A DNA stretch of 16,215 nt from Deltaproteobacteria bacterium (GTDB lineage: Bacteria > Desulfobacterota > DSM-4660 > Desulfatiglandales > B25-G16), in the NCBI GenBank assembly GCA_003646935.1, contig QMLW01000004.1, forward strand, positions 1 through 16,215. Direction: 5' to 3'. A program made the translations under genes and the position numbers. The notes below the pieces were generated by a model. That model was not told the DNA's origin and did not search any database. It saw only the letters and a program-made list of their open reading frames with translations. Shown one piece after another: positions 1 through 5,823 of the stretch. How positions within the stretch are numbered: position 1 is the stretch's first letter; every line of letters starts with the position of its first letter.

Positions 1-264
1 GGCCGGGCTGGGATTACAGAGGCGATGTGAAAAGGCCAGGGGCCCGAGGATACGGCCGCACGAGGACATGGTAAGCAAACCGCAAGGGCGTGGTGATTTT
101 CCTGCTCCTGAAGGCAATTTCACAGAAGTAGAATCAACTAACAACAATGGAATCGGAACTCCTGAAGGGAGCTAACGTCCCTTCAGGAGTTCCGAACATG
201 TTCGCCATCCTTTAGCTGACAGTTAGTATCTTTTTCAGGTGCTACAGGCGAACAATAGGGCGCT
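1..264. other. Left-edge region without a confirmed gene
   Basis: I see no gene that can be supported here. Two plus-strand frames are open from the left edge. One runs from base 2 to a TAA at 173-175 (57 codons, no recognisable motif). The other runs from base 3 to a TAA near base 72 and ends in Gly/Arg/Tyr/Trp-rich residues. Either could be the tail of a gene that begins outside the window, and the strong hairpin at 153-195 would suit the end of such a gene. Bases 199-206 and 247-254 form a further perfect 8-bp inverted pair (TGTTCGCC/GGCGAACA) about 40 bases apart, downstream of the TPR gene stop. Confidence 0.4.
153..195. terminator. 18-bp perfect hairpin, probable transcription end
   Basis: Bases 153-170 are perfectly complementary to 178-195, with a 7-base loop (GCTAACG). 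The stem is mixed AT/GC. It lies about 70 bases downstream of the stop of the minus-strand TPR gene, and at the end of any plus-strand gene entering from the left. Neither side has a clear T tract, so it may be a bidirectional, Rho-assisted or RNA-stabilising stem rather than a textbook intrinsic terminator. Confidence 0.55.
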
Positions 265-963
265 CTATTCTCCCTCAATCCTCTTAAGGAACTCGCGCGC
301 ACCGCTATTGGATGGATCGATCTTCAGGATATGCCTGAGCTGAGAAGCGGCCTTTTGCATATCCCCCCTATCCGCATAGAGCATGCTCAGGTACAATCGC
401 GCATCCACGTGCGAGGGATCGAGTTCGATGGCCTTCAGGAACTCCTCCTCCGCAAGACGGTCGGCGACGCCTCTCTGGTACGCGAGGGCCAGCCCAAAGT
501 GGTTATCCGCGCTGTCAGGATCGAGATCCAGTGCCTTTTGAAAGGCCTTGATGGCCTCCTCTATCCTGTTCATTTCCCCGTATGCCATCCCCAGGTTAAA
601 GAAGATATTGTCCTCTTCAAACCCGAGCGCAGCAGCACGTTCGTAGAATAACACCTCCCGTTCATGATCTCCCGTATGCCCATAGGCATATCCAAGATGG
701 TACAGGGCAAGTGCATTCCCGGGTTCGGTCTCAAGAAATTTTCGATGAAGATGAATGCCCTCTTTGTAATCGTGCCTCTTAAGGGCCTCATCGGCCTTTC
801 TGTCACACGTCCATCTCTTTGTTGGAACAGGCTCCTCTAGTGCCTCTCTCCTGGCACACCCCGCCGATGAAAGGAGACAGGCCAATGAGAATGCGAGACT
901 TGAAATGTACACAACTTGAAAGATTCTTTGAATGCGTCCAAACATCCTATTTAAAAATATCAC
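265..963 (-). CDS. TPR-repeat lipoprotein
   Basis: This 232-residue protein has a basic N-terminus, a hydrophobic stretch at about residues 15-33 and a Cys at 36 (LLSSAGC). That looks like a signal peptidase II site, although position -3 is Ser rather than the usual Leu, so lipidation is probable but not certain. From about residue 53 to the end it consists of roughly five tetratricopeptide repeats with the typical ALDLDP / AIELDP / ILKIDP endings of each helical pair. TPR lipoproteins act as periplasm-facing scaffolds for protein partners; the partner cannot be told from the sequence. The GTG start is chosen because GAAGGG stands 8 bases ahead. The ATG at residue 7 has only an AGG abutting it. 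The gene is divergent from the PadR gene and followed by a strong hairpin. Confidence 0.85.
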   Translation of the reverse strand: MIFLNRMFGRIQRIFQVVYISSLAFSLACLLSSAGCARREALEEPVPTKRWTCDRKADEALKRHDYKEGIHLHRKFLETEPGNALALYHLGYAYGHTGDHEREVLFYERAAALGFEEDNIFFNLGMAYGEMNRIEEAIKAFQKALDLDPDSADNHFGLALAYQRGVADRLAEEEFLKAIELDPSHVDARLYLSMLYADRGDMQKAASQLRHILKIDPSNSGAREFLKRIEGE

Positions 964-1003
964 TACTATTGCCCTTCAAAATAGCAAGCATCAGCTTATT
1001 TTT

Positions 1004-1032
1004 ATAATAATAGTGAATATGCAAATTTGCAA
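1004..1032 (-). promoter_or_regulatory. Candidate sigma-70 promoter of the TPR lipoprotein gene
   Basis: On the minus strand TTGCAA (1032-1027) is followed after 17 bases by TATTAT (1009-1004), a five-of-six match to the -10 consensus. It lies about 40 bases ahead of the GTG start. Its -35 overlaps a perfect 12-bp palindrome, TGCAAATTTGCA (1020-1031), and sits only 8 bases from the -35 of the divergent PadR promoter, so the two promoters may influence each other. Confidence 0.45.
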
Positions 1033-1039
1033 TAAGCAA

Positions 1040-1068
1040 TTGACAGTAAATGGGAATGTATTTATAAT
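1040..1068 (+). promoter_or_regulatory. Consensus sigma-70 promoter of padR-MFS
   Basis: TTGACA (1040-1045) and TATAAT (1063-1068) are both perfect consensus hexamers, separated by the optimal 17 bases. The start site should fall near 1075, giving a leader of about 40 bases before the ATG at 1114. Such an unmodified strong promoter implies that a repressor keeps it quiet; the palindrome at 1067-1083 is the obvious site. Confidence 0.85.
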
Positions 1069-1083
1069 ATCGAAATACGATAT
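1067..1083. promoter_or_regulatory. Probable PadR operator
   Basis: ATATCG-AAATA-CGATAT is a perfect inverted repeat of 6-bp arms with a 5-base centre. It overlaps the last bases of the -10 box and the expected transcription start. A second, looser pair, ATATC (1080-1084) and GATAT (1092-1096), shares its right arm and continues toward the ribosome binding site. PadR proteins are dimeric winged-helix repressors that commonly bind such dyads at their own promoter, so autorepression is inferred from position and symmetry. Confidence 0.7.
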
Positions 1084-1113
1084 CTATTTTTGATATTATT
1101 TCAAAGGATAATA

Positions 1114-1425
1114 ATGAACACTGGACTGTTAAGGAATTTATTTCTAGGATTTATTAAAATTCATATCCTCTATCATGCCAGCAAAGAGAAGATATTTGGA
1201 AAGGAATTTCGGGAAGAGCTCCTTCGTCACGGATATGATATCTCCTTCGGTACGCTTTATCCTGTCTTTCATAAATTGGAGAAGGAGGGGTATTTGCACA
1301 CAGAAAAAATAAATGTAAATGGGAAAATCCGAAAATATTATTCAATTACTCCTCAAGGAGAAAAAGTCCTAGAGTCTTCCAGAGAAAAGGCACGGGAATT
1401 ATTTAATGAACTCTTTGAAGAATAA
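1114..1425 (+). CDS. PadR family transcriptional regulator
   Basis: This 103-residue winged-helix protein matches the short PadR class. An N-terminal helix leads into a helix-turn-helix (about residues 20-55: a G-x-E/F-F-x-x-x-L segment, then ISFGTLYPVFHKLEKEGYL, the most conserved part of PadR domains). A beta wing follows (KIRKYYSITPQGEKVL) and then a terminal helix for dimerisation. PadR proteins are usually ligand-responsive repressors of neighbouring transporters or detoxifying enzymes. The ATG at 1114 is preferred over the in-frame TTG at 1090, because AAAGGA lies 6 bases ahead of the ATG and the extra residues are not typical of the family. The MFS gene begins 9 bases downstream, so the two form one operon. 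Confidence 0.9.
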   Translation: MNTGLLRNLFLGFIKIHILYHASKEKIFGKEFREELLRHGYDISFGTLYPVFHKLEKEGYLHTEKINVNGKIRKYYSITPQGEKVLESSREKARELFNELFEE

Positions 1426-1434
1426 AGGAAACCT

Positions 1435-2664
1435 TTGCTGAACACTAGAGAGAAAAAGGCAATCACGCGAAATGTTTTCCTCACCGGTTTTACCTCCTTT
1501 TTTACGGACATCTCCTCTGAGATGATCTACCCTCTCATACAGGCATTCGTGAGCATGATTATGGCCTCTCAAAGGGCGTTGCTTGGCCCTATCCTCGGAA
1601 TCATAGAGGGGATTGCAGAATCCACGGCAAGCCTGCTCAAGGTTTTCTTTGGCTACTATTCCGACAGGATTCAAAAAAGGAGACTTCCCGCTATTGCCGG
1701 TTACAGCACGTCGGGTTTGGCAAAGCTACTGCTGCTTCTGGCCTCTTTCGGCTGGTACTTCATCCTCCTCGCCCGTTTCCTCGACCGTGTGGGCAAGGGC
1801 ATCAGGACCGCGCCCCGGGATGCACTGATCTCTGAATCCACCCCAACGGAGGCTCAGGGAAAGGCCTTCGGCTTTCACAGGGGCATGGATTTCGCCGGTG
1901 CTACACTTGGCGCGCTTATCTGCTTTTTTCTGGTTCTCCGGTTTATGGATCCCGTGACAAAGACGCTCACGGATCTCACTGCCTTTTATCTCCTTTTTCT
2001 CATCTCCATTATTCCCGCGCTGATAGGGGTAGTGTTCCTCTTCTTCGTCAAGGAGACCAAGGCCCACATCGTTCAGGACACCCAGGAGAAGCCAAAGCCG
2101 AAACTGGATCCTCGCGGCTACGATAAAAACCTGCGGGTCTTCTTTCTCGCCCAGCTTATCTTTACCCTCGGAAATTCCTCAAATCAATTCCTCCTGCTGC
2201 GCAGCATGAACTTGTGCCATGCCCTATCCACGGTTATTCTCATGTACCTTGTATTTAACCTCTCTACCTCCCTCCTGGCAACTTCGTTCGGTTCCCTCTC
2301 GGACAGGATTGGAAGAAAAAGGGTGCTCATGGCGGGATATAGCCTGTATGCAGTAGTATACATCGCGTTCGGTTTTATCAGCCGTGAGACTAACTTCCTC
2401 TTGTGGCTCTTCTGGCCCACCTATGGCGTCTATTACGCGATGACCGAGGGGGTAGAGAAGGCATTTGTCTCCGACATTTCGCCAATGGGTTCAAGGGCAA
2501 CTGCCCTGGGGTTCTACCACACCATTGTGGGAGTGGGATTGCTCCCGGCCAGCATCATAGCGGGGATTCTCTTTTCCATCCTTCCCAGCGCTCCCTTCCT
2601 CTTTGGCGGTGCAATGGCCATTGCAACGGTGGTTATCATAGGTTTCTTTGTTGAAGAGGGATGA
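1435..2664 (+). CDS. MFS transporter (MJ1317-like family)
   Basis: This 409-residue, strongly hydrophobic protein has about 12 predicted membrane segments. The N-terminal FTSFFTDISSEMIYPLI motif marks the MJ1317-like branch of the major facilitator superfamily. The loop after the second helix carries GYYSDRIQKRR, the family's G-x-x-x-D-R-x-G-R/K-R signature. The matching loop in the second half is GSLSDRIGRKRVL, and RFLDRVGKGIRTAPRDALI follows helix 4. It should be a proton-driven inner-membrane exporter; the substrate is unknown. The start is TTG with AAAGGA (1424-1429) 5 bases ahead, overlapping the padR stop codon. Being downstream of a PadR regulator under a strong repressible promoter suggests substrate-induced efflux. 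The gene converges with the adenine deaminase-like gene across about 90 bases without a clear terminator. Confidence 0.88.
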   Translation: MLNTREKKAITRNVFLTGFTSFFTDISSEMIYPLIQAFVSMIMASQRALLGPILGIIEGIAESTASLLKVFFGYYSDRIQKRRLPAIAGYSTSGLAKLLLLLASFGWYFILLARFLDRVGKGIRTAPRDALISESTPTEAQGKAFGFHRGMDFAGATLGALICFFLVLRFMDPVTKTLTDLTAFYLLFLISIIPALIGVVFLFFVKETKAHIVQDTQEKPKPKLDPRGYDKNLRVFFLAQLIFTLGNSSNQFLLLRSMNLCHALSTVILMYLVFNLSTSLLATSFGSLSDRIGRKRVLMAGYSLYAVVYIAFGFISRETNFLLWLFWPTYGVYYAMTEGVEKAFVSDISPMGSRATALGFYHTIVGVGLLPASIIAGILFSILPSAPFLFGGAMAIATVVIIGFFVEEG

Positions 2665-2754
2665 TTAGATGAAGTTCTCTTCAGCGTTGAATAAAAGGGT
2701 ATTGACACGATACCAGACAAATTTACCTACAGTAAATCTGATTACCCCCGAGAG

Positions 2755-4548
2755 CTAATCCAGGCCTTCTTTGACGATAAGGCCTACCGTTTGACCATCC
2801 TTGAGGTTCACCAGGCCCTCCTCGCAGATCCTTAAAAACGGAATGGCCGCACCTGTAAGGGTATTGAGGGTCAATAGGGGATCTTCAAAGGGGTAACCGA
2901 GTTCCTTCATGGCGCTCCGAATCTCCTCCATCTTTCTCGCGAGCATTTCTATTGGTAAATCGGATATTATCCCAAACACAGGCAAGGGGATCTCTGCCAT
3001 GATTTCTCCCTTGGCACAGACAACGGCTCCTCCCTTGAGCTCGGAAATCCTGTTTACCGCCAGGGCCATATCCGCATTGTTTTCACCCACCACGATAATA
3101 TCCGAGGTATCCCAAGCCTTGCTGCTTGCAATTGCACCTGTCCTCAATCCAAATCCCCTTATAAGCCCCACGAATGTCTTTCCCGGGGAAAACCTCCTGT
3201 CAATGGCCGCAACCTTTAGAATGTCTCTGCTTGAATCTGTCCTGATTTCACCGTCAACAACCGGCACAGGGACTATGAGCTCCTTGGTGACCAAATCCGT
3301 CACCAGATCTATTGCCCTCACCTTCACATCCTTAGGGGCATCCTTAACCCGTATGGAAAAATCCGATGCCTGAAGTCTCCGTTTCAGGTGAACGCTGTCT
3401 CGGCTCTTCTCCCGAAAGCCGTGGGTTCTGGGAGGGACGAGAAGCTCTCCGTCCTTTGCAATAATCTGACCCTTGCTTATCACGTATTCCGCGGCAATTT
3501 CTCTGGGACTGGGGATCATCACCATATCCGCATGTTTGCCGGGTGCAATCCCGCCAACAATTCCATCCAATGCAAAATACTCCGCGGTGTTGATGGTAGC
3601 CATCTGAACGGCATGGATCGGGTCAAAACCGCAATCAATAGCCCTCTGTACGACCCGTTCCATATAGCCCTTCTCGATCAGATCCCCAGGGCTAACGCCA
3701 TCGGTTGCCAGCATGAGCCTTCGGAAGTCAATGCCTGCTTCCCTTATCGTGGTTATGGAATCAAGATCGCCCCGGATGCTCCCCTCCCTTATCATTACAT
3801 GCATCCCCAGCCGCAATCGTTCCAATACCTCATCGGCGTTTATAGGCTCATGGCATGATGATATTCCGGAGGCCGAATATGCCATCAACTTACTCCCCTT
3901 CGCACCTGCAGAGTGCCCCTCCAATCTCTTTCCAAAACGGAGGGTTTCCTTAAAGAGTGGAAAATATACATCCGGTTCCCTTAGTACTGTCTGCCAGTAT
4001 GATTCGCCCAGGCCCAACACATCATCCCTGGAGAGGAGTTTTTTCAGCGTCCCCTTTGGGATACCTTGGGCCTTTTTGCTCGTGGAAACCATGGCAGGAG
4101 CGGTAGCGAATATCTTTATCGGCTGATCTCTCAGGGATTCCAAGAAATCAATTACTCCCTCGTAGCCCATCACCGGAAAGGCCTCCATGCTCTCGGTGAT
4201 AATGGTCGTGGTGCCACCAATCATTGCATAGCGGAGAAACTCATCAACGGTTGAAAACTGGTCGATCAAATGGGTATGCCCGTCTATGAATCCCGGGAGG
4301 ATGGTTTTGCCCTGCGCATCAATAACGTGCGTATCATGGCCGATCGTATCCCCCGGATCAGAGCCTACATAGGCGATCCATTCCCCTTTAACGCTTACCG
4401 AATGCCCCTCCATCCACTCTCCGGTATAGGTATTGAGGATGGTGGCATCGGTAAGTGCCAGATCGGCCTTTCCCTTGCCCAGGGTGACATTCATTACCCG
4501 TCTGGCCTCCTCCGTCCCCTCTATGGAAAGTAATCCGTATCTCTTCAT
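2755..4548 (-). CDS. ade: Adenine deaminase-like amidohydrolase
   Basis: This 597-residue protein has the adenine deaminase architecture: a small N-terminal beta domain, a TIM-barrel amidohydrolase domain and a C-terminal adenine deaminase domain from about residue 420. Adenine deaminase converts adenine to hypoxanthine and ammonia. The metal ligands expected of the fold are present: H91 and H93 (GFIDGHTH), E182 (GLGE), H212 (GHSAG), H233 (SCHE) and D283 (ATDG). The LRLGMHVMIREGS segment is typical of the family. Several signatures differ, however. The usual HIESS is HLIDQ, the usual DPHEI segment reads ESMEA, SDHE is SCHE and TDD is TDG. The substrate may therefore not be adenine. The ATG at 4548 is chosen because AAAGAGG sits 8 bases ahead; the TTG two codons upstream leaves too little space. 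It stands alone between convergent and unrelated genes. Confidence 0.75.
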   Translation of the reverse strand: MKRYGLLSIEGTEEARRVMNVTLGKGKADLALTDATILNTYTGEWMEGHSVSVKGEWIAYVGSDPGDTIGHDTHVIDAQGKTILPGFIDGHTHLIDQFSTVDEFLRYAMIGGTTTIITESMEAFPVMGYEGVIDFLESLRDQPIKIFATAPAMVSTSKKAQGIPKGTLKKLLSRDDVLGLGESYWQTVLREPDVYFPLFKETLRFGKRLEGHSAGAKGSKLMAYSASGISSCHEPINADEVLERLRLGMHVMIREGSIRGDLDSITTIREAGIDFRRLMLATDGVSPGDLIEKGYMERVVQRAIDCGFDPIHAVQMATINTAEYFALDGIVGGIAPGKHADMVMIPSPREIAAEYVISKGQIIAKDGELLVPPRTHGFREKSRDSVHLKRRLQASDFSIRVKDAPKDVKVRAIDLVTDLVTKELIVPVPVVDGEIRTDSSRDILKVAAIDRRFSPGKTFVGLIRGFGLRTGAIASSKAWDTSDIIVVGENNADMALAVNRISELKGGAVVCAKGEIMAEIPLPVFGIISDLPIEMLARKMEEIRSAMKELGYPFEDPLLTLNTLTGAAIPFLRICEEGLVNLKDGQTVGLIVKEGLD

Positions 4549-4711
4549 ACACAATACCTCTTTAAAACTCGGAACATACTACACGGCGGAAAAGCGGCGT
4601 CAAGCTGTAAAAAGGTTAAAAGACGATGGAAATAGACCGACATGAAGTTGAGAAGGCTAACCATGAATTTTGAACCCGGAATAAGCCCAATCAGAATAGT
4701 CCTCTCCATGA

Positions 4712-5107
4712 TTAATGAATTGCGAGAACGGGAAATGTCTTGGCATCGAGTAATCGCCTATCAGCGGTAACTAATGTAAGCCCGTACACCATGGCAGTTG
4801 CTGCAAGGAATCTGTCAACCGGATCCTGGTGAGGAAGATCAACATACCGGCTTTGGATTGCTACCTCCTGATTTATGGCGGCCTCTCTAAGGGGGAGGTT
4901 TTGAAATATGTTTCTAATCTCCTTCACGCGTTCTCCTTTCAAGACCACCCTCCTCTTTTCAGCAAGCAAAAGGGCTTCCCATACACTGATAGGGGAGAAC
5001 CAGAGTTCATTCGACTCATCCTCCAATTCTTTAGCCATCTCTCGAGGCAATCTCTCTGGCTCAGCAGCACTCCAAAGTATAATGTGGGTATCGAGCAATA
5101 GATTCAC
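4712..5107 (-). CDS. vapC: VapC-type PIN-domain toxin (module 1)
   Basis: This 131-residue PIN-domain ribonuclease shows the acidic active site in order: D6 (LLLDTH), E44 (VWEALL), D95/D98 (QDPVDRF) and D116 (TADRRL). VapC toxins cleave specific RNAs in a magnesium-dependent way and are held inactive by the partner antitoxin. The start is taken as GTG at 5107, which overlaps the antitoxin stop codon (GTGA), the usual coupled arrangement. GGGAGG lies about 10 bases ahead. A longer ATG start six codons upstream would only add residues read from the end of the antitoxin gene. Length and motifs are intact, so the toxin is probably functional. Confidence 0.9.
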   Translation of the reverse strand: MNLLLDTHIILWSAAEPERLPREMAKELEDESNELWFSPISVWEALLLAEKRRVVLKGERVKEIRNIFQNLPLREAAINQEVAIQSRYVDLPHQDPVDRFLAATAMVYGLTLVTADRRLLDAKTFPVLAIH

Positions 5108-5346
5108 CTCTGCAAAACCTCCCATTCCGCTTCGTCCAAAGCGGGTGAAATGATATCCCCGGTGATTTCAATGGTATCTTTCATGGATCCAAGCCACGTC
5201 TTCGATTTTGGCGGTGGCGGAGGGGGGGTGACCAGTGCAATGGGTTCCCCCTTTTTTGTAACTAGCAAGGGACGGCCCGTCTTTTTCACGCTGTCTAAAA
5301 GTCGCAGGCAGGTCGCCTTAAACTTCGAAATTGCAATTTCTTCCAT
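5104..5346 (-). CDS. vapB: Phd/YefM-family antitoxin (module 1)
   Basis: This 80-residue antitoxin has a Phd/YefM DNA-binding N-terminus (IAISKFKATCLRLLDSV, then RPLLVTKKGEPIALV). Its C-terminus carries a toxin-binding segment (TWLGSMKDTIEITGDI and then EWEVL), the standard ending of Phd antitoxins paired with VapC. The ATG at 5346 is chosen over a longer frame because AAGGAGG lies 5 bases ahead. A run of six prolines (residues 41-46) links the two halves. It is encoded partly by a run of seven C, which is unusual for this family and could cause ribosome stalling or slippage. The gene overlaps vapC by four bases and probably represses its own promoter at the dyad 5384-5401. Confidence 0.87.
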   Translation of the reverse strand: MEEIAISKFKATCLRLLDSVKKTGRPLLVTKKGEPIALVTPPPPPPKSKTWLGSMKDTIEITGDIISPALDEAEWEVLQR

Positions 5347-5383
5347 CACAACCTCCTTGAATTCATACAATATATTTAATCTG

Positions 5384-5401
5384 TGACTACTCACGTAGTC
5401 A
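5384..5401. promoter_or_regulatory. Probable operator of toxin-antitoxin module 1
   Basis: TGACTAC-TCAC-GTAGTCA is a perfect 7-bp inverted repeat about 40 bases ahead of the antitoxin start. On the minus strand it is preceded by two copies of TTCAGTCT (AGACTGAA on the plus strand at 5401-5408 and 5416-5423), 15 bases apart. The stretch AGTCTGACTA (5405-5396, minus strand) recurs exactly in the control region of module 2. Phd-VapC complexes normally bind such repeats to autoregulate. I see no convincing -35/-10 pair for this module. Confidence 0.6.
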
Positions 5402-5823
5402 GACTGAAGCTGTTTAGACTGAATGCTTAGCGTAATCAGAATATCACTATTGCCGCACTTTGTTGAAGAAACAGCAGCTTCTTATACCAAACATGGCTTC
5501 AGAATGCGCCGTTTCCCCATTTTCCCCTAACAGCCTTCAGCCTACAACCTATTTACCTGATTAATTACTTTATATTTACCATAGTCAATGTCTATAGTCA
5601 ACATAAAGATAATCGCATATCTAAATCTCCATAGAAACATAATTCGGTACGATTATTTTGACAAATGGAAGCATTATTTTATATAAAGAAGAATAAAATA
5701 CCCTTATAGATTCATTCTTCCCCCTATTATATTTACGTAAAAAAATATTTTTCGTTTCAAACGGGCAATTATTTTTTTTACATAAAGATCTCTTTACGGC
5801 TTTAAAAAAACGGGAGGATAACC
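5402..5823. other. AT-rich intergenic region upstream of dinG
   Basis: About 420 bases without a gene. The left end holds the module 1 operator repeats. Two direct copies of ATAGTCAA (5581-5588 and 5594-5601) carry the same TAGTCA half-site found in that operator. From about 5560 the sequence becomes markedly AT-rich. It contains the dinG promoter (5658-5687) and a leader of roughly 130 bases with T-rich and A-rich runs. No RNA gene could be recognised. Confidence 0.5.
5658..5687 (+). promoter_or_regulatory. Candidate sigma-70 promoter of dinG
   Basis: TTGACA (5658-5663) is a perfect -35 box. The -10 may be TATAAA (5682-5687, 18-base spacer) or TATATA (5680-5685, 16-base spacer), each a five-of-six match. 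Transcription would begin near 5693, leaving a leader of about 130 bases before the helicase start. No LexA-type site is evident, so damage induction is not supported by the sequence. Confidence 0.6.

Noticed and set aside
2721..2737. ATTTAC-CTACA-GTAAAT as terminator between the MFS and adenine deaminase-like genes
   Set aside because: The 6-bp AT-rich stem is too weak and has no T tract.
3388..3858. 156-codon plus-strand open frame
   Set aside because: It is antisense to the adenine deaminase-like gene, shows no family motif and has no convincing ribosome site.
5396..5600. TAGTCA/AGACTGAA repeats as a CRISPR array
   Set aside because: The units are only 6-8 bases with irregular spacing; they look like protein-binding half-sites.
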